From the NCBI RefSeq assembly GCF_900112365.1, contig NZ_FOLQ01000009.1, positions 62,001 to 126,000 of the forward strand: a DNA stretch of 64,000 nt. Direction: 5' to 3'. The notes beneath the pieces were generated by a model. That model was given only the letters and a program-made list of their open reading frames with translations, made no database searches and was not told where the DNA came from. The first letter of the stretch is position 1. The number at the start of each line of letters is the position of its first letter. A program made the position numbers and the translations under genes. The stretch is from Spirosoma endophyticum (GTDB taxonomy: Bacteria > Bacteroidota > Bacteroidia > Cytophagales > Spirosomataceae). Below are positions 1 through 9,177 of this stretch, in pieces.

Positions 1-1656
1 AGCCGGGCTTGTATAGTGCTGGGCAATCAGGTACTCGGCAGCAGCAATGAAGTCATCAAAAACGTTTTGCTTTTTGAGTTTCATGCCCTGCTCATGCCAC
101 TTCTCGCCGTATTCGCTGCCACCCCGCAAATTTGCCTGAGCGTATACGCCACCCTGCTCCAGAAAAGGAATTCGGAGCGGGCCAAAGGAAGGAGGTAAAC
201 TAATATTAAACCCACCGTAGCCATACAACAGGGTCGGATTTGTGCCATCCAGTTTCAGGCCCTTCCGGTACGTCAGGAACATAGGCACTTTTGTGCCATC
301 CTTACTGGTGTAAAATACTTGTTTTGTTTCGTAATCGGCTGGCCGAAAATCAACTTCAGGAGCACGGAAAACAGTGCTTTTGCGCGTAGCAATGTCGTAG
401 CGGTAAATAGTTGGTGGAAACGTGAACGATGTAAAACTGTAGAAGACAAATTTGTCGTCTTTTTCGCCCCCAAAACCACCCGCAGACCCAATCGCCGGTA
501 ATTGTACGTCTCCTTCAGACTTTCCGGCATAATTGAAAACCTCAACTTTCGAGGTCACATCCTTTGCATACTCCACAAATAACTTGCCACCGGCCGCACT
601 AACGCTCCCTTCGGCGATAGGCTCAGGCCTCTCCGCAATAAGCGTCGAAAATGCCTTTGTTTTGGTGTCGAACGTAATGACTTTGCTGTTTGGAGCCTTC
701 TCGTTCGTTAGAATCAGTAGCCGATCGCCGTCATTATCGACCACACCGTAGCTAAAATCAGTCACCTCGGCAACAACGGGCGTAAACGTTTGCTGAGTGG
801 ATTTAGCATCCATAAAAAACAGGGAGTTGCCATCTTTCCCCTTTCCCCGATCGCTGACTGACAAGAGCACAAACCGCTCGTCGTCGGTCGTACTGGCGAT
901 GTGAAAGCGCTGTGGATTCTTCGCGTCTTCATAAACCAGCCTGTCGGCTGACTGGGGCGTATTCAATTTATGAAAGAATACCTGATGATTTTCATTTTTG
1001 GACGCCAGCGCGCTGCCTTCGGGCTTCGGGTAGCGGCTGTAATAAAAACCATCTCCTTGCCAGGCCGCTCCGGAGATCTTAACCCATTCGACTTTCTCGG
1101 GTAGATATTGCTTCGTCGCCAAATCCATAATCTGATATTCCTGCCAGTCGGAACCGCCTTTGGATAAACCGACTACGGCATATTTTCCGTCCTTCGACAA
1201 TGAAAATGCGCCTAGCCGCGTTGTGCCGTCGGCCGATAATTTATTAGGATCGATCACTAATTCGGGCTTTCCATCAAGACCTTTCTGGCGGTACAATACG
1301 GCCTGATTCTGCAAGCCGTCATTTTTTGAGAAATAAAACCACTCGCCTTTCCGGCTGGGTGCTGAATATTTTGGATAATTATAGATCTGTTCCAACCGGT
1401 CCTGCAGCTGTTTTCGGTATGGAATCTGCGCCAGATAATCAAAGGTAACTTTGTTCTCGGCCTTGACCCACTCAGCCGTTTCGGCCGAACGGTCATCTTC
1501 AAGCCAGCGATACGGGTCAGCAACCTGAGTACCGTGATAGGTATCAACCTGATCGGTTTTACGGGCCGTGGGATACGTAAGCGGGGGACCACTCTGGGCC
1601 AGCACCGTTGATGAACTCAGCATAAGCAACAATCGAAGAGATGGAGTAAACGTCAT
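1..1656 (-). CDS. Prolyl oligopeptidase (S9A family), C-terminus cut by window edge
   Basis: The open frame starts at the ATG at 1656 and runs off the window after 552 codons. Residues 1 to about 21 form a signal peptide ending in LAQS, so the enzyme is probably exported. The segment YPTARKTDQVDTYHG followed by DPYRWLED is the typical N-terminus of prolyl oligopeptidases, and the middle reads as the seven-bladed propeller. Near the edge, GYGGFNISLPPSF and GGVYAQANLRGGSEYG mark the start of the alpha/beta hydrolase domain. The catalytic Ser, Asp and His lie beyond the window, so activity cannot be judged. The family cleaves short peptides after proline. Function call is firm; substrate is unknown. 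Confidence 0.93.
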   Translation of the reverse strand, partial: MTFTPSLRLLLMLSSSTVLAQSGPPLTYPTARKTDQVDTYHGTQVADPYRWLEDDRSAETAEWVKAENKVTFDYLAQIPYRKQLQDRLEQIYNYPKYSAPSRKGEWFYFSKNDGLQNQAVLYRQKGLDGKPELVIDPNKLSADGTTRLGAFSLSKDGKYAVVGLSKGGSDWQEYQIMDLATKQYLPEKVEWVKISGAAWQGDGFYYSRYPKPEGSALASKNENHQVFFHKLNTPQSADRLVYEDAKNPQRFHIASTTDDERFVLLSVSDRGKGKDGNSLFFMDAKSTQQTFTPVVAEVTDFSYGVVDNDGDRLLILTNEKAPNSKVITFDTKTKAFSTLIAERPEPIAEGSVSAAGGKLFVEYAKDVTSKVEVFNYAGKSEGDVQLPAIGSAGGFGGEKDDKFVFYSFTSFTFPPTIYRYDIATRKSTVFRAPEVDFRPADYETKQVFYTSKDGTKVPMFLTYRKGLKLDGTNPTLLYGYGGFNISLPPSFGPLRIPFLEQGGVYAQANLRGGSEYGEKWHEQGMKLKKQNVFDDFIAAAEYLIAQHYTSPA

Positions 1657-1833
1657 AAGATGATGAAGAATAACAGGAAAAATAACCAACTAATCACAAA
1701 GTACATCCCTATCCCTCGCTAACCAAATTGCTTGTCTGGCTTCCTGCTGTATTGGGCTTGATAAAACTATACGTGCACAGCAATAGACTACCAAACGAAA
1801 TGATTTTCGGGTAGATGACACGGGCCAATCAAA

Positions 1834-2376
1834 TTAGTGCGCCTGTTTATTCTGGGGAGTGATGTGCGGAATGAGCCCCTGCGAATCATGACGTAGCAAC
1901 ATCTCGAACAACAGAACCGTGGCAGCCGCATCGCCTTGGGCACGGTGACGCCCATTGAGGGGAATCCCAAGCGAACGACAGAGTTTCCCTAAGCTGTAGG
2001 ACGGGTGGCCCGGTATTAATTTGCGACTCGTTCGAACAGTGCAAAGCGTCCGTCGGAAATAGTCGTGACCCAGCCAGTTTAGTTCTTTCTGGATAAAACT
2101 GAAGTCGAAGCCAACGTTGTGGGCAACAAAAATGGCATCCTGCGTAATGTTTATTACGTCGGCTGCTACGTCGGCAAATGTGGGCGCGTCCTGAACCATC
2201 TCATCGGAAATGCCGGTCAGATGGCGGATAAAGGGTGGAATTGGACAACCGGGGTTCAGCAGTGAGTGGAACGAGTCGACAACCTGCTGTCCGTCGTGGC
2301 GGAAGATTGCAATTTCAGTAAGTCGGGTAGGGCCTTTTACACCCCCTGTAGTTTCAACGTCAACGATACAGTACAC
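1834..2376 (-). CDS. DEDDh 3'-5' exonuclease (DnaQ / Pol III epsilon-like)
   Basis: 180 residues forming one exonuclease domain. Visible catalytic residues are Asp6 and Glu8 in VDVETTG, Asp91 in HNVGFDFSF, and His144 with Asp149 in HRAQGDAAAT, the complete DEDDh set. It should remove nucleotides from DNA or RNA 3' ends, as a proofreading subunit or a stand-alone repair nuclease. Some Bacteroidetes homologues carry an extra GIY-YIG domain; this one does not. The start is a GTG at 2376: an in-frame TGA lies two codons upstream and no ATG is available. It follows the S41 protease gene by 32 bases on the same strand and may be co-transcribed. Confidence 0.9.
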   Translation of the reverse strand: MYCIVDVETTGGVKGPTRLTEIAIFRHDGQQVVDSFHSLLNPGCPIPPFIRHLTGISDEMVQDAPTFADVAADVINITQDAIFVAHNVGFDFSFIQKELNWLGHDYFRRTLCTVRTSRKLIPGHPSYSLGKLCRSLGIPLNGRHRAQGDAAATVLLFEMLLRHDSQGLIPHITPQNKQAH

Positions 2377-2408
2377 AAAATATCAGTTATCAGACCAGTA
2401 AACAGCGA

Positions 2409-3944
2409 TCAGTTAGTAATGAGTTCACTATTATTGGGTTGTCGAGATGGGCTATACACCTGCAAAGGCCGTGTTTGCATCGGTTGGCGGGCAACTACCC
2501 CCTGACGAATTAGCCGAAGTGTGTAATCCAGTACGTAGTCGCGGTTGGTCATTAAATCGTCGTAACTCCGTGTAACCGTGAAATCTGGCTCAACCGTAAA
2601 TCCATTCGCCCGATCGGCTACAACAGCGTGGGTGAGCTTCTTTAAGGGTATACGTACTTGAAGTTTTGAGTTGGGCAAGGTTACGGTTTTGAAATGACCG
2701 GCAAAATCGCCCCAGTACGCGCTGCCACTGGCCTCACCAACATACGTGCCCATGCCCGCATCGAGCGTTTTAGCCAGTACGGATGTTGTCGCCGAAAAAG
2801 ACGCGCCATTCAGCATAAAATACAAATTCCCTTTGAAAGCATCCTTACGGCGGGGACGATAGCGTCGGTTAGCAGAACGGCTTGAAAATCCACCAGCACC
2901 ATCTGATTTATATTGTAAGCTGAAATTCAGAGCCGCTATCGGATTCCAGCGGGTTACGAGTTCGGAACGAGCGGCTTGTTTCATCTCCTCATGCTCCATG
3001 ATCTTAAACGGTTTTGGCATCCAGTAACGTAACAGCCGGGCGGAGTTCAACACAATGCCGCCCCCGTTGCCCTGCATATCTACCACCAGATTCTGGACAT
3101 TCTCATCGCGTAACTGCCTAAAGGCCCTTTTCAACCGCCGATTGAACGCCCATTGAAAAGGGTCCTTTTTTTTCAGCCCCATGAACGAGGAAACACGTAA
3201 CACAGCTGTATGGGTGAGCGTATCGACCATCCGTACGGATAGATTAGGCTGCTGACCGATCTCAACGCCATATCGGCGCCGTATTCTTTCCCGGAAGCCA
3301 GTTAGCGTTGGGCATTTTAAGCGGGTACTATGAATGAGTGTGTCGCCCACGAGCCGATACGTAATGTTGATCGAATCGACCGACCCGTACCAGGCTGCGT
3401 AGTAGTCGGCAAACTGTACCAGACTCCACTGCTGGCGACCGGTTACATTATCGCCGTCGGAGCCGGAGTGGTCAGCGTTCATTAATTCCTGGTGCAGCTT
3501 AGCAATGGTACAGCCATTGATCGTAAGCAGTTCCGTACCACGCTGTAGGCTCGAATCCGCCGACACATTGTGGCTAATAAAGTACTGCGAACCTACGGGA
3601 CGAATATAAAATGGTAAGAATCGGGTATGCTTACCGATGTAGTTTTTACGATGATTCAGGTTTGTATGCCCGTCTTTCAACGCAGCTACAAGCGGGCTTA
3701 CGTGATGATAGAACGTCAGGTAATCCATGGGAGCCGTCAGCCGATTATACAGCGAATCGTACAGTTGCTCCATTCGGGGCTGGGGTGTGTAAAAGCCCAT
3801 CCCAGGATGGAGCAAATCAAGCTTTCGCTTTAAATAACTTAAGTCGGTGCGAGCCTGAGCTGGAGTAATGGTTTGAGCAGGAGCAACTAAGCCGCTTAGC
3901 GCGATCAACAAGCTCCCAAAAAGCAGAGTTTGACCAATCTTCAT
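2409..3944 (-). CDS. Exported S41-family (tail-specific type) serine protease
   Basis: 511 residues with a signal peptide (residues 1 to about 23, ending APAQ). The S41 core is visible: VVDMQGNGGG near residues 287 to 296, NGASFSAT at 379 to 386 holding the probable nucleophile Ser384 (aligned with the T-A-S-A-S-E motif of CtpA-type enzymes), and GEASGSAYWG near 403 to 412. The N-terminal 200 residues contain LKDGHTNL, usual for Bacteroidetes S41 proteins that lack a recognisable PDZ domain. It probably acts in the periplasm or on the cell surface; substrate is unknown. The exonuclease gene follows at 32 bases. Confidence 0.85.
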   Translation of the reverse strand: MKIGQTLLFGSLLIALSGLVAPAQTITPAQARTDLSYLKRKLDLLHPGMGFYTPQPRMEQLYDSLYNRLTAPMDYLTFYHHVSPLVAALKDGHTNLNHRKNYIGKHTRFLPFYIRPVGSQYFISHNVSADSSLQRGTELLTINGCTIAKLHQELMNADHSGSDGDNVTGRQQWSLVQFADYYAAWYGSVDSINITYRLVGDTLIHSTRLKCPTLTGFRERIRRRYGVEIGQQPNLSVRMVDTLTHTAVLRVSSFMGLKKKDPFQWAFNRRLKRAFRQLRDENVQNLVVDMQGNGGGIVLNSARLLRYWMPKPFKIMEHEEMKQAARSELVTRWNPIAALNFSLQYKSDGAGGFSSRSANRRYRPRRKDAFKGNLYFMLNGASFSATTSVLAKTLDAGMGTYVGEASGSAYWGDFAGHFKTVTLPNSKLQVRIPLKKLTHAVVADRANGFTVEPDFTVTRSYDDLMTNRDYVLDYTLRLIRQGVVARQPMQTRPLQVYSPSRQPNNSELITN

Positions 3945-4096
3945 CGTTACACGTTACGGTGTTAACCAGCTCCATGGAGCTGGTTAGTATTCGTTCGTGA
4001 AGATAAGATTTGGCGTAACTATAATCAATTAAAATTGTTTTAAACTTTATTAAAATTTTGTCTGACATAGGTTTGCCAAAGAAGGTGAATGTAGAT

Positions 4097-4306
4097 CTAG
4101 CTGTCTTTCCGGTGCGGAATCACTGTCCAATGCTTCACTCCCGGCATATTATCGGCAATAATATCGCTGGCGACAGTCTCTAGATTTTCTTCATTGGTGG
4201 TGAAAAACAGGCTTTTAGGGTGATCGCCCTCCTGCGTAGTGCGCACTTCATAATATTCATTGTGGTGCTCAATCGCGTTTTTGTCAACAAGGTGGTACGT
4301 TGCCAT
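4097..4306 (-). CDS. Small protein of unknown function (69 aa)
   Basis: A short acidic and histidine-containing protein, ATG start at 4306, with no signal peptide or membrane segment. I do not recognise a family. It ends in HWTVIPHRKDS and contains a predicted mixed alpha/beta pattern. It stands alone between the EamA transporter gene (49 bases upstream on the same strand) and the S41 gene. Codon use resembles its neighbours and the reading frame is not a shadow of a larger gene, which supports a real gene. Confidence 0.6.
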   Translation of the reverse strand: MATYHLVDKNAIEHHNEYYEVRTTQEGDHPKSLFFTTNEENLETVASDIIADNMPGVKHWTVIPHRKDS

Positions 4307-4354
4307 AATAGTTTAATTGGTTAGGTAACGATAACCCAATTTTTGGCCAGATAG

Positions 4355-5266
4355 TTACCCAAGGATTGTAATCAATACGGCCCCAATGACCATAACACTG
4401 GCGCCGATGAGTTTCCTGAGAATACCCTGTTCTTTAAAAAACTGATAGCCAAATAAAACGCTTATCAGGGCCGACGTTTGAAACAGGGCCAGGGCATACC
4501 CAACGGGCATGCCGGCCAGGGCAATATTGCTAGCCAACTGGGTTATGCCAACAGCCAGACACAGCGCTACGTAAGTAAGTTTGTGTGCCACTAGAAGGTC
4601 CACCTGCTGACGCCATTGTTTTCGTAGCGTTAGTAAAACCCAGACGAATGTGAACAGAAAGCCCAACAAGCACCAGTAGAAAAATGCAGTAGCTGGGGTC
4701 GATACTAGAATGGCTTTCTTCAGAAACACGCCGTCGATAGCCGAAAATACCAGGGCTGCCAGCCGCAGTTTAACTTCGGGCCGTTGAAACAGGCTGGTTC
4801 CAACTGACCACCAGGATAAACCACTACGTTGCTGATTGTGGCCTAGGACGATATAACTACCAACGATAATCAGAATGATACCAGCAAGTCCCCACCAATC
4901 CGGAATTTCGTTCAACAGAAAAATGCTGACCACCATGCCCACCACCGCTTTATACGCGTTGATGGGTCCCAATACAGATAAATCTCCGATGTGCAGCGCC
5001 TTTACCAGAAAGACATTGCCGAACATGGCCAATATACTGGTTAGCAGGATGCTTTGCCAGAATAGGGGAGACAGGCCCGTAAATTGAAAGTGTGCTGAGA
5101 AGGCTAAACAGAACAAGGTCAAAAGTCCATAGGTCGCTGAAGTAATAAATAATGGATCGGCAGTACGCTGCGTCAGTTGTTTCTGGAACACGTTGGCAAG
5201 TGGATTCGCCACGATACGGATTAGTACGGCGAAAGTGGTAAGGGTAATAATGGTAAACAGAAGCAT
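4355..5266 (-). CDS. EamA/DMT-family inner-membrane transporter
   Basis: 303 residues, almost all hydrophobic, with about ten membrane segments in two homologous halves, which is the drug/metabolite transporter layout. The sequence KALHIGDLSVLGPINAYKAVVGM near residues 89 to 111 is the proline-containing signature that ends the first EamA repeat. Substrate cannot be read from sequence; family members export amino acids, nucleobases or drugs. The start is the ATG at 5266. It is transcribed away from the DUF177-rpmF cluster, so the gap 5267 to 5492 carries divergent promoters. Confidence 0.85.
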   Translation of the reverse strand: MLLFTIITLTTFAVLIRIVANPLANVFQKQLTQRTADPLFITSATYGLLTLFCLAFSAHFQFTGLSPLFWQSILLTSILAMFGNVFLVKALHIGDLSVLGPINAYKAVVGMVVSIFLLNEIPDWWGLAGIILIIVGSYIVLGHNQQRSGLSWWSVGTSLFQRPEVKLRLAALVFSAIDGVFLKKAILVSTPATAFFYWCLLGFLFTFVWVLLTLRKQWRQQVDLLVAHKLTYVALCLAVGITQLASNIALAGMPVGYALALFQTSALISVLFGYQFFKEQGILRKLIGASVMVIGAVLITILG

Positions 5267-5454
5267 TGTCTCAGGTCAATAGCCACAATATATTGAGGAA
5301 ATGTAGGAATACGTATCCTCCCAATGAGCTTTCACTTTTTTGGACTGATTGTCAGCGGGTTTAACAGTAGAATGACCAATCTGCCAAATCAGTTGTCAAT
5401 TGATCCGGCCAACTAAATTTTTGCTAAGTACTTTCCTGATTAACAAACGTTTCG

Positions 5455-5462
5455 TACCTTTG
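5455..5462 (+). promoter_or_regulatory. Bacteroidetes-type -7 box upstream of DUF177 gene
   Basis: TACCTTTG matches the TAnnTTTG -7 consensus of Bacteroidetes sigma-ABfr promoters and lies 30 bases before the GTG start. I do not find a clean TTG -33 element at the expected distance, so this is a likely but unproven start point for the whole lipid cluster. Confidence 0.5.
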
Positions 5463-5492
5463 CGGTCTTATTTTTTGAGAGGAGGTAGAGAG

Positions 5493-6035
5493 GTGAACGT
5501 ACTACGCGCATACGACATCAACATTGTTGGTCTGGAGAAAAAACGATACGAATACGATTTTACGTCGGACGATTCGTTTTTTGCTGCGATGGAACAGGAG
5601 TTAATCAAGAAAGGCAACATCCAGACGCATGTGCTGCTGGACAAGTCTGAAACGATGATTCGCCTTGATTTTCATATCGTTGGCACCGTTGAGCAGGTAT
5701 GTGATCGGAGCCTCGATGAATATGATGAGCCTGTAGATACGCAGCAGACGATGTTGTTGAAATTCGGCGACCATAATGAAGAACTGAGTGACGAAATCGA
5801 ACTTATCGAGCGAAATACGTCGACTATCAACGTAGCGCGCTATATCTTCGAGTTCGTCAGCCTGTCTCTCCCAATGAAACGGCTTCACCCTCGGTTTCGG
5901 GATGAAGAGGATGTGGACGACGAACAGGACAGTAAATTAATTTACCAATCTGGTTCGGAAGCAGCTAACGATAGTGACGATCAGTCGGATATTGACCCAC
6001 GCTGGGCAGCACTACGTAAATTGAGTGACAACTAA
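5493..6035 (+). CDS. DUF177 (YceD-like) protein preceding rpmF
   Basis: 180 residues from the GTG at 5493. This start is chosen because GGAGG at 5481-5485 is a good ribosome site seven bases upstream and because the longer frame from 5400 would cross the likely promoter. The product is acidic, with KFGDHNEELSDEIELIE in the centre and a disordered acidic tail. The DUF177 family sits immediately before rpmF in most bacteria and is tied to 23S rRNA or large-subunit biogenesis. The neighbouring L32 gene fits. No catalytic motif is visible. Confidence 0.85.
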   Translation: MNVLRAYDINIVGLEKKRYEYDFTSDDSFFAAMEQELIKKGNIQTHVLLDKSETMIRLDFHIVGTVEQVCDRSLDEYDEPVDTQQTMLLKFGDHNEELSDEIELIERNTSTINVARYIFEFVSLSLPMKRLHPRFRDEEDVDDEQDSKLIYQSGSEAANDSDDQSDIDPRWAALRKLSDN

Positions 6036-6037
6036 TT

Positions 6038-6153
6038 GCAGTTGTAGAGTTATAGGGTTGTAATACGGCGAGCCGTAGCAGTCATTCGTGGCTGAAGAAC
6101 AACCTGCCAACTCGAAAACTATACGACTATATAACTTTATAACTATAAGACTG
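6038..6153. repeat. Intergenic hairpin built from AGTTATAG-like octamers
   Basis: Between DUF177 and rpmF. The left arm (about 6041 to 6065) reads as AGTTGTAG, AGTTATAG, GGTTGTAA. The right arm (about 6110 to 6153), read on the other strand, has AGTCTTAT, AGTTATAA, AGTTATAT, AGTCGTAT, AGTTTTCG. Each arm is a degenerate tandem array with an 8-base period and the arms are inverted relative to each other with an unlike centre. It ends four bases before the rpmF start. Pairing is imperfect. Confidence 0.55.
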
Positions 6154-6157
6154 AATC

Positions 6158-6352
6158 ATGGCACACCCCAAACGACGCCACTCCAGCACCCGGCGCGATA
6201 AGCGCAGAACGCACTACAAGGCTACGGCTGTAACTCTCTCGACGGATGCCCAAACGGGTGAAGTACACGAGCGTCACCACGCCCACGTTTTTGAAGGAAA
6301 TCTGTTCTACAAAGGGCAAATGATTATTGAGAATTACGCCAAAACGGCTTAA
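6158..6352 (+). CDS. rpmF: Ribosomal protein bL32
   Basis: 64 residues starting [20 protein letters not shown], the standard N-terminus of bL32, a basic large-subunit protein. The zinc-binding cysteines found in some L32 proteins are absent; the sequence has histidines but no Cys, as in the zinc-free class. It lies 122 bases after DUF177 and is followed by a terminator-like hairpin, so rpmF may be the end of a short transcript with partial read-through to plsX. Confidence 0.97.
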   Translation: MAHPKRRHSSTRRDKRRTHYKATAVTLSTDAQTGEVHERHHAHVFEGNLFYKGQMIIENYAKTA

Positions 6353-6371
6353 AGCTTGCTAATTTCTGAAG

Positions 6372-6418
6372 AGTATTTCGCTGATGTCTTTCTCAAGATG
6401 AACGCGAAATACTTTTTT
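6372..6418 (+). terminator. Rho-independent terminator after rpmF
   Basis: AGTATTTCGC at 6372-6381 pairs perfectly with GCGAAATACT at 6404-6413, with a 22-base loop and a T run to 6418. This separates DUF177-rpmF from plsX. A TATTTTTG box at 6452-6459 may start transcription of plsX. Confidence 0.7.
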
Positions 6419-6498
6419 ATTGCATGTCACCTCCCTATTTTTACGCGTATTTATTTTTGAAGCCAGCTTAACTGGGAGGTATTGAACAAACAGAGTCA

Positions 6499-7440
6499 AT
6501 GAAAATTGCAGTGGACGCAATGGGTGGCGATTTCGCTCCCGACGCAATTGTGGAAGGAGTTATGATGGCCGCTGCTGAATTGCCGGAAAATGTAGCTATT
6601 GTGCTGATTGGAAAGCAGTCTGTCATCCAGGAATTAACCCAAAAACACGGTATCCACACAGTTGCCAATATTGAATTGGTTCATGCTGACGACGTTATCG
6701 AAATGGATGAGCACCCAACCAAGGCGCTCTCGCAGAAGCCCAATTCCAGTATCGGGGTTGGGTTTAAACTTTTAAAGGAGGGCCAGGTTCAGGCGTTTTG
6801 CAGTGCCGGTAACACGGGAGCAATGCACGTAGGGGCTTTATTCAGCATCAAAGCAATTCATGGTGTTTTGCGTCCGTGCATCGCTGGTTTAGTACCTCAG
6901 CTGGCAGGAGGCTATGCCGTGATGCTCGATATTGGGGCAAACGCCGATTGCAAACCTGAAGTGCTGGCTCAGTTTGGTGAAATTGGGTCTGTTTATGCTC
7001 AATATACATTTGGTATAAGCCAACCTCGCGTAGCACTCATGAACATCGGCACAGAAGATCAGAAAGGATCGCTGGTTGCTCAGGCTGCGCACCAATTGCT
7101 GAAAGAAGTCTATAAGATCAACTTTATTGGTAATATTGAAGGCGGTGATCTTTTTACGGGCGTAGCCGATGTCATTGTAACAGATGGCTTCACGGGTAAT
7201 ACGATGTTTAAGCTAGGGGAGTCGTTCTATTCGGTAGCCAAACAACGGGGCCTCAGTGACGAGTTCTTAGATAAAACCAACTATGAGTCCATTGGAGGTA
7301 GTCCAATTTTGGGCGTTAATGGCAATGTGATTATTGCTCATGGCATTTCGTCGCCGTTGGCTATAAAAAATATGATTGGTCTGGCCATCCGACAGGTCGA
7401 ATCTGACGCATACACTAAAATTGCACAGGCCCTGGCCTAG
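6499..7440 (+). CDS. plsX: Phosphate acyltransferase PlsX
   Basis: 313 residues starting [20 protein letters not shown], the hallmark PlsX N-terminus. It converts acyl-ACP to acyl-phosphate, the donor for PlsY in phosphatidic acid synthesis. Further family segments are [29 protein letters not shown] and [13 protein letters not shown]. Length is normal. fabH follows after 35 bases on the same strand, as in the classical rpmF-plsX-fabH arrangement of many bacteria. Confidence 0.97.
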   Translation: MKIAVDAMGGDFAPDAIVEGVMMAAAELPENVAIVLIGKQSVIQELTQKHGIHTVANIELVHADDVIEMDEHPTKALSQKPNSSIGVGFKLLKEGQVQAFCSAGNTGAMHVGALFSIKAIHGVLRPCIAGLVPQLAGGYAVMLDIGANADCKPEVLAQFGEIGSVYAQYTFGISQPRVALMNIGTEDQKGSLVAQAAHQLLKEVYKINFIGNIEGGDLFTGVADVIVTDGFTGNTMFKLGESFYSVAKQRGLSDEFLDKTNYESIGGSPILGVNGNVIIAHGISSPLAIKNMIGLAIRQVESDAYTKIAQALA

Positions 7441-7475
7441 ACCAGCTACTTGTCTTCAACCCGCATTCCCAACCT

Positions 7476-8459
7476 ATGAGTAAAGCTGCCATAACTGGAA
7501 TCCATGGTTACGTTCCCGACTATGTGCTGACCAATGCCGAATTGGAGCGTATGGTGGATACAAATGATGAATGGATTACAAGCCGAACGGGTATTAAGGA
7601 ACGACACATTCTGAAAGGCGAGGGTATGGGCTCTTCGCACATGGGAGCAAAAGCTGTGGCAGGTTTGCTCGAAAAAATGAACATCAAGCCCGAAGAAGTC
7701 GATCTGCTTATTTGTGCGACCACTACCCCCGACTACGTATTTCCGTGCACAGCGAACCTGATCTGCGATATGGTTGGTATTCGTAATGTGGGTAGTTTCG
7801 ATATTCAGGCAGCTTGCTCCGGATTCCTGTATGCACTGACTGTCGGGTCTCAGTTTATCGAAACGGGTAAATACAAAAAAGTAATTGTCGTTGGAGCCGA
7901 TAAAATGTCGGCCATTGTCGATTACACAGATCGGACTACCTGTGTTCTGTTTGGCGATGGTGCCGGGGCCATTATGCTTCAGCCCAGCGAGGATGGCTTT
8001 GGTGTCCTGGATTCCATTATCAAGTCGGATGGGTCCGGCCAAAGTCATTTATTTCAGAAAGCGGGTGGAAGTCGCTATCCGCCCACGCACGAAACGGTAG
8101 AAAAACGCTGGCACTACGTTTATCAGGATGGGCCTTCTGTATTTAAATTTGCGGTCAAAAATATGGCCGACGTATCCGCCGAAATTATGGAGCGCAATCA
8201 CCTGGCTGGCAGCGATGTCGCCTGGCTGGTGCCCCATCAGGCCAACAAACGCATTATTGACGCCACGGCGCACCGAATGGGCATAGATACCGATAAGGTG
8301 ATGATGAACATTCATAAGTACGGCAATACCACGGCTGCCACGATTCCACTCTGCTTATTTGATTACGAATCGCGCCTTAAAAAGGGCGATAATCTGGTTT
8401 TGGCAGCGTTTGGAGGAGGTTTTACCTGGGGAGCCGCTTATGTGAAGTGGGCGTACTAG
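7476..8459 (+). CDS. fabH: 3-oxoacyl-ACP synthase III (KAS III)
   Basis: 327 residues. The catalytic triad is complete: Cys114 in [10 protein letters not shown], His254 in VPHQANKRI and Asn284 in KYGNTTAAT. The enzyme condenses an acyl-CoA primer with malonyl-ACP to start fatty acid synthesis. [11 protein letters not shown] near residues 36 to 46 is typical of FabH. ATG start at 7476. The next gap carries a heptamer-built hairpin, then efp. Confidence 0.96.
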   Translation: MSKAAITGIHGYVPDYVLTNAELERMVDTNDEWITSRTGIKERHILKGEGMGSSHMGAKAVAGLLEKMNIKPEEVDLLICATTTPDYVFPCTANLICDMVGIRNVGSFDIQAACSGFLYALTVGSQFIETGKYKKVIVVGADKMSAIVDYTDRTTCVLFGDGAGAIMLQPSEDGFGVLDSIIKSDGSGQSHLFQKAGGSRYPPTHETVEKRWHYVYQDGPSVFKFAVKNMADVSAEIMERNHLAGSDVAWLVPHQANKRIIDATAHRMGIDTDKVMMNIHKYGNTTAATIPLCLFDYESRLKKGDNLVLAAFGGGFTWGAAYVKWAY

Positions 8460-8464
8460 TTTTA

Positions 8465-8540
8465 TATATGATGTATGATATATGAGGTATGAATGTACCT
8501 GCCAATTATATCATACGCCATACATCTTATATCCTATATA
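8465..8540. repeat. Heptamer-built inverted repeat before efp
   Basis: The left arm 8465-8492 divides into GATGTAT, GATATAT, GAGGTAT; the right arm 8511-8540, read on the other strand, divides into GATATAA, GATGTAT, GGCGTAT. Both are tandem arrays with a 7-base period, facing each other across an 18-base centre. The element starts six bases after the fabH stop and ends six bases before the efp start. The same unit type recurs at 56324-56406. Confidence 0.7.
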
Positions 8541-8546
8541 TTTAAC

Positions 8547-9110
8547 ATGGCAACGACCGCAGATATCCGCAACGGACTGGTCTTAAACTACAACAACGAC
8601 CTTTTTCAAATTACTGAATTTCAACACGTGAAGCCAGGCAAAGGTGCGGCTTTTGTGCGTACCAAGTTGAAAAGCCTGACGACCGGGCGGGTCATTGACA
8701 ATACGTTCAACTCGGGTGCAACAATTTATCCGGTACGGGTTGAGCGTCGGAAATTCCAATACCTTTACAAAGACGAAGCTGGCTATAACTTCATGGACCA
8801 GGAGACGTTCGATCAGATAAATCTGGGCGAGAAGATCGTGGAAGGGGCTGATCTGATGAAAGAAGGCCAGGAAGTCGAAATCCTGATTAATGCTGATAGC
8901 GATACACCGCTATCGTGCGAATTGCCGCCTTTTGTTGAACTGGAAGTTACCTACGCTGAACCGGGTATTAAGGGCGATACTGCCAACAGCCCTAAAAAAC
9001 GGGTTGAGGTAGAATCGGGCGCAAAAATTATGGTACCGCTCTTTATTGAGTCGGGTCAGAAAATTCGGATCGATACACGAACACACGACTACGTAGAACG
9101 CGTGAAATAA
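8547..9110 (+). CDS. efp: Translation elongation factor P
   Basis: 187 residues from the ATG at 8547 (MATTADIRNG), the normal EF-P length; an upstream in-frame start would run through the hairpin and is rejected. EF-P relieves ribosome stalling at proline runs. The tip loop reads KPGKG with Lys32 at the position that is modified in other bacteria. Since it is Lys and not Arg, EarP-type rhamnosylation is unlikely; no modification enzyme is in the window. Three beta-barrel domains are expected, with VERRKFQYLY and RIDTRTHDYVERVK as domain markers. Confidence 0.96.
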   Translation: MATTADIRNGLVLNYNNDLFQITEFQHVKPGKGAAFVRTKLKSLTTGRVIDNTFNSGATIYPVRVERRKFQYLYKDEAGYNFMDQETFDQINLGEKIVEGADLMKEGQEVEILINADSDTPLSCELPPFVELEVTYAEPGIKGDTANSPKKRVEVESGAKIMVPLFIESGQKIRIDTRTHDYVERVK

Positions 9111-9112
9111 AT

Positions 9113-9174
9113 AAAGTCGTAAGTTGGTAATTGATCAAGCTTATCCACTTACGACTTGCTGACTTACGACTTTT
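9113..9174. repeat. AGTCGTA-based inverted repeat before accB
   Basis: AAAGTCGTAAGT at 9113-9124 faces two copies of ACTTACGACTT at 9147-9157 and 9162-9172. The right arm thus holds a duplicate of a unit that the left arm has once. The element fills the efp-accB gap and ends three bases before the accB start. It follows the design of the neighbouring hairpins but uses a different unit. Confidence 0.6.
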
Positions 9175-9177
9175 CAT

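Noticed and set aside
3817..4068. 83-codon minus-strand frame at the S41 start
   Set aside because: It overlaps the signal peptide of the S41 gene in a different frame, has no ribosome site and looks random.
7446..8048. 200-codon frame antisense to fabH
   Set aside because: Inside fabH, with no recognisable protein; FabH motifs on the other strand are complete.
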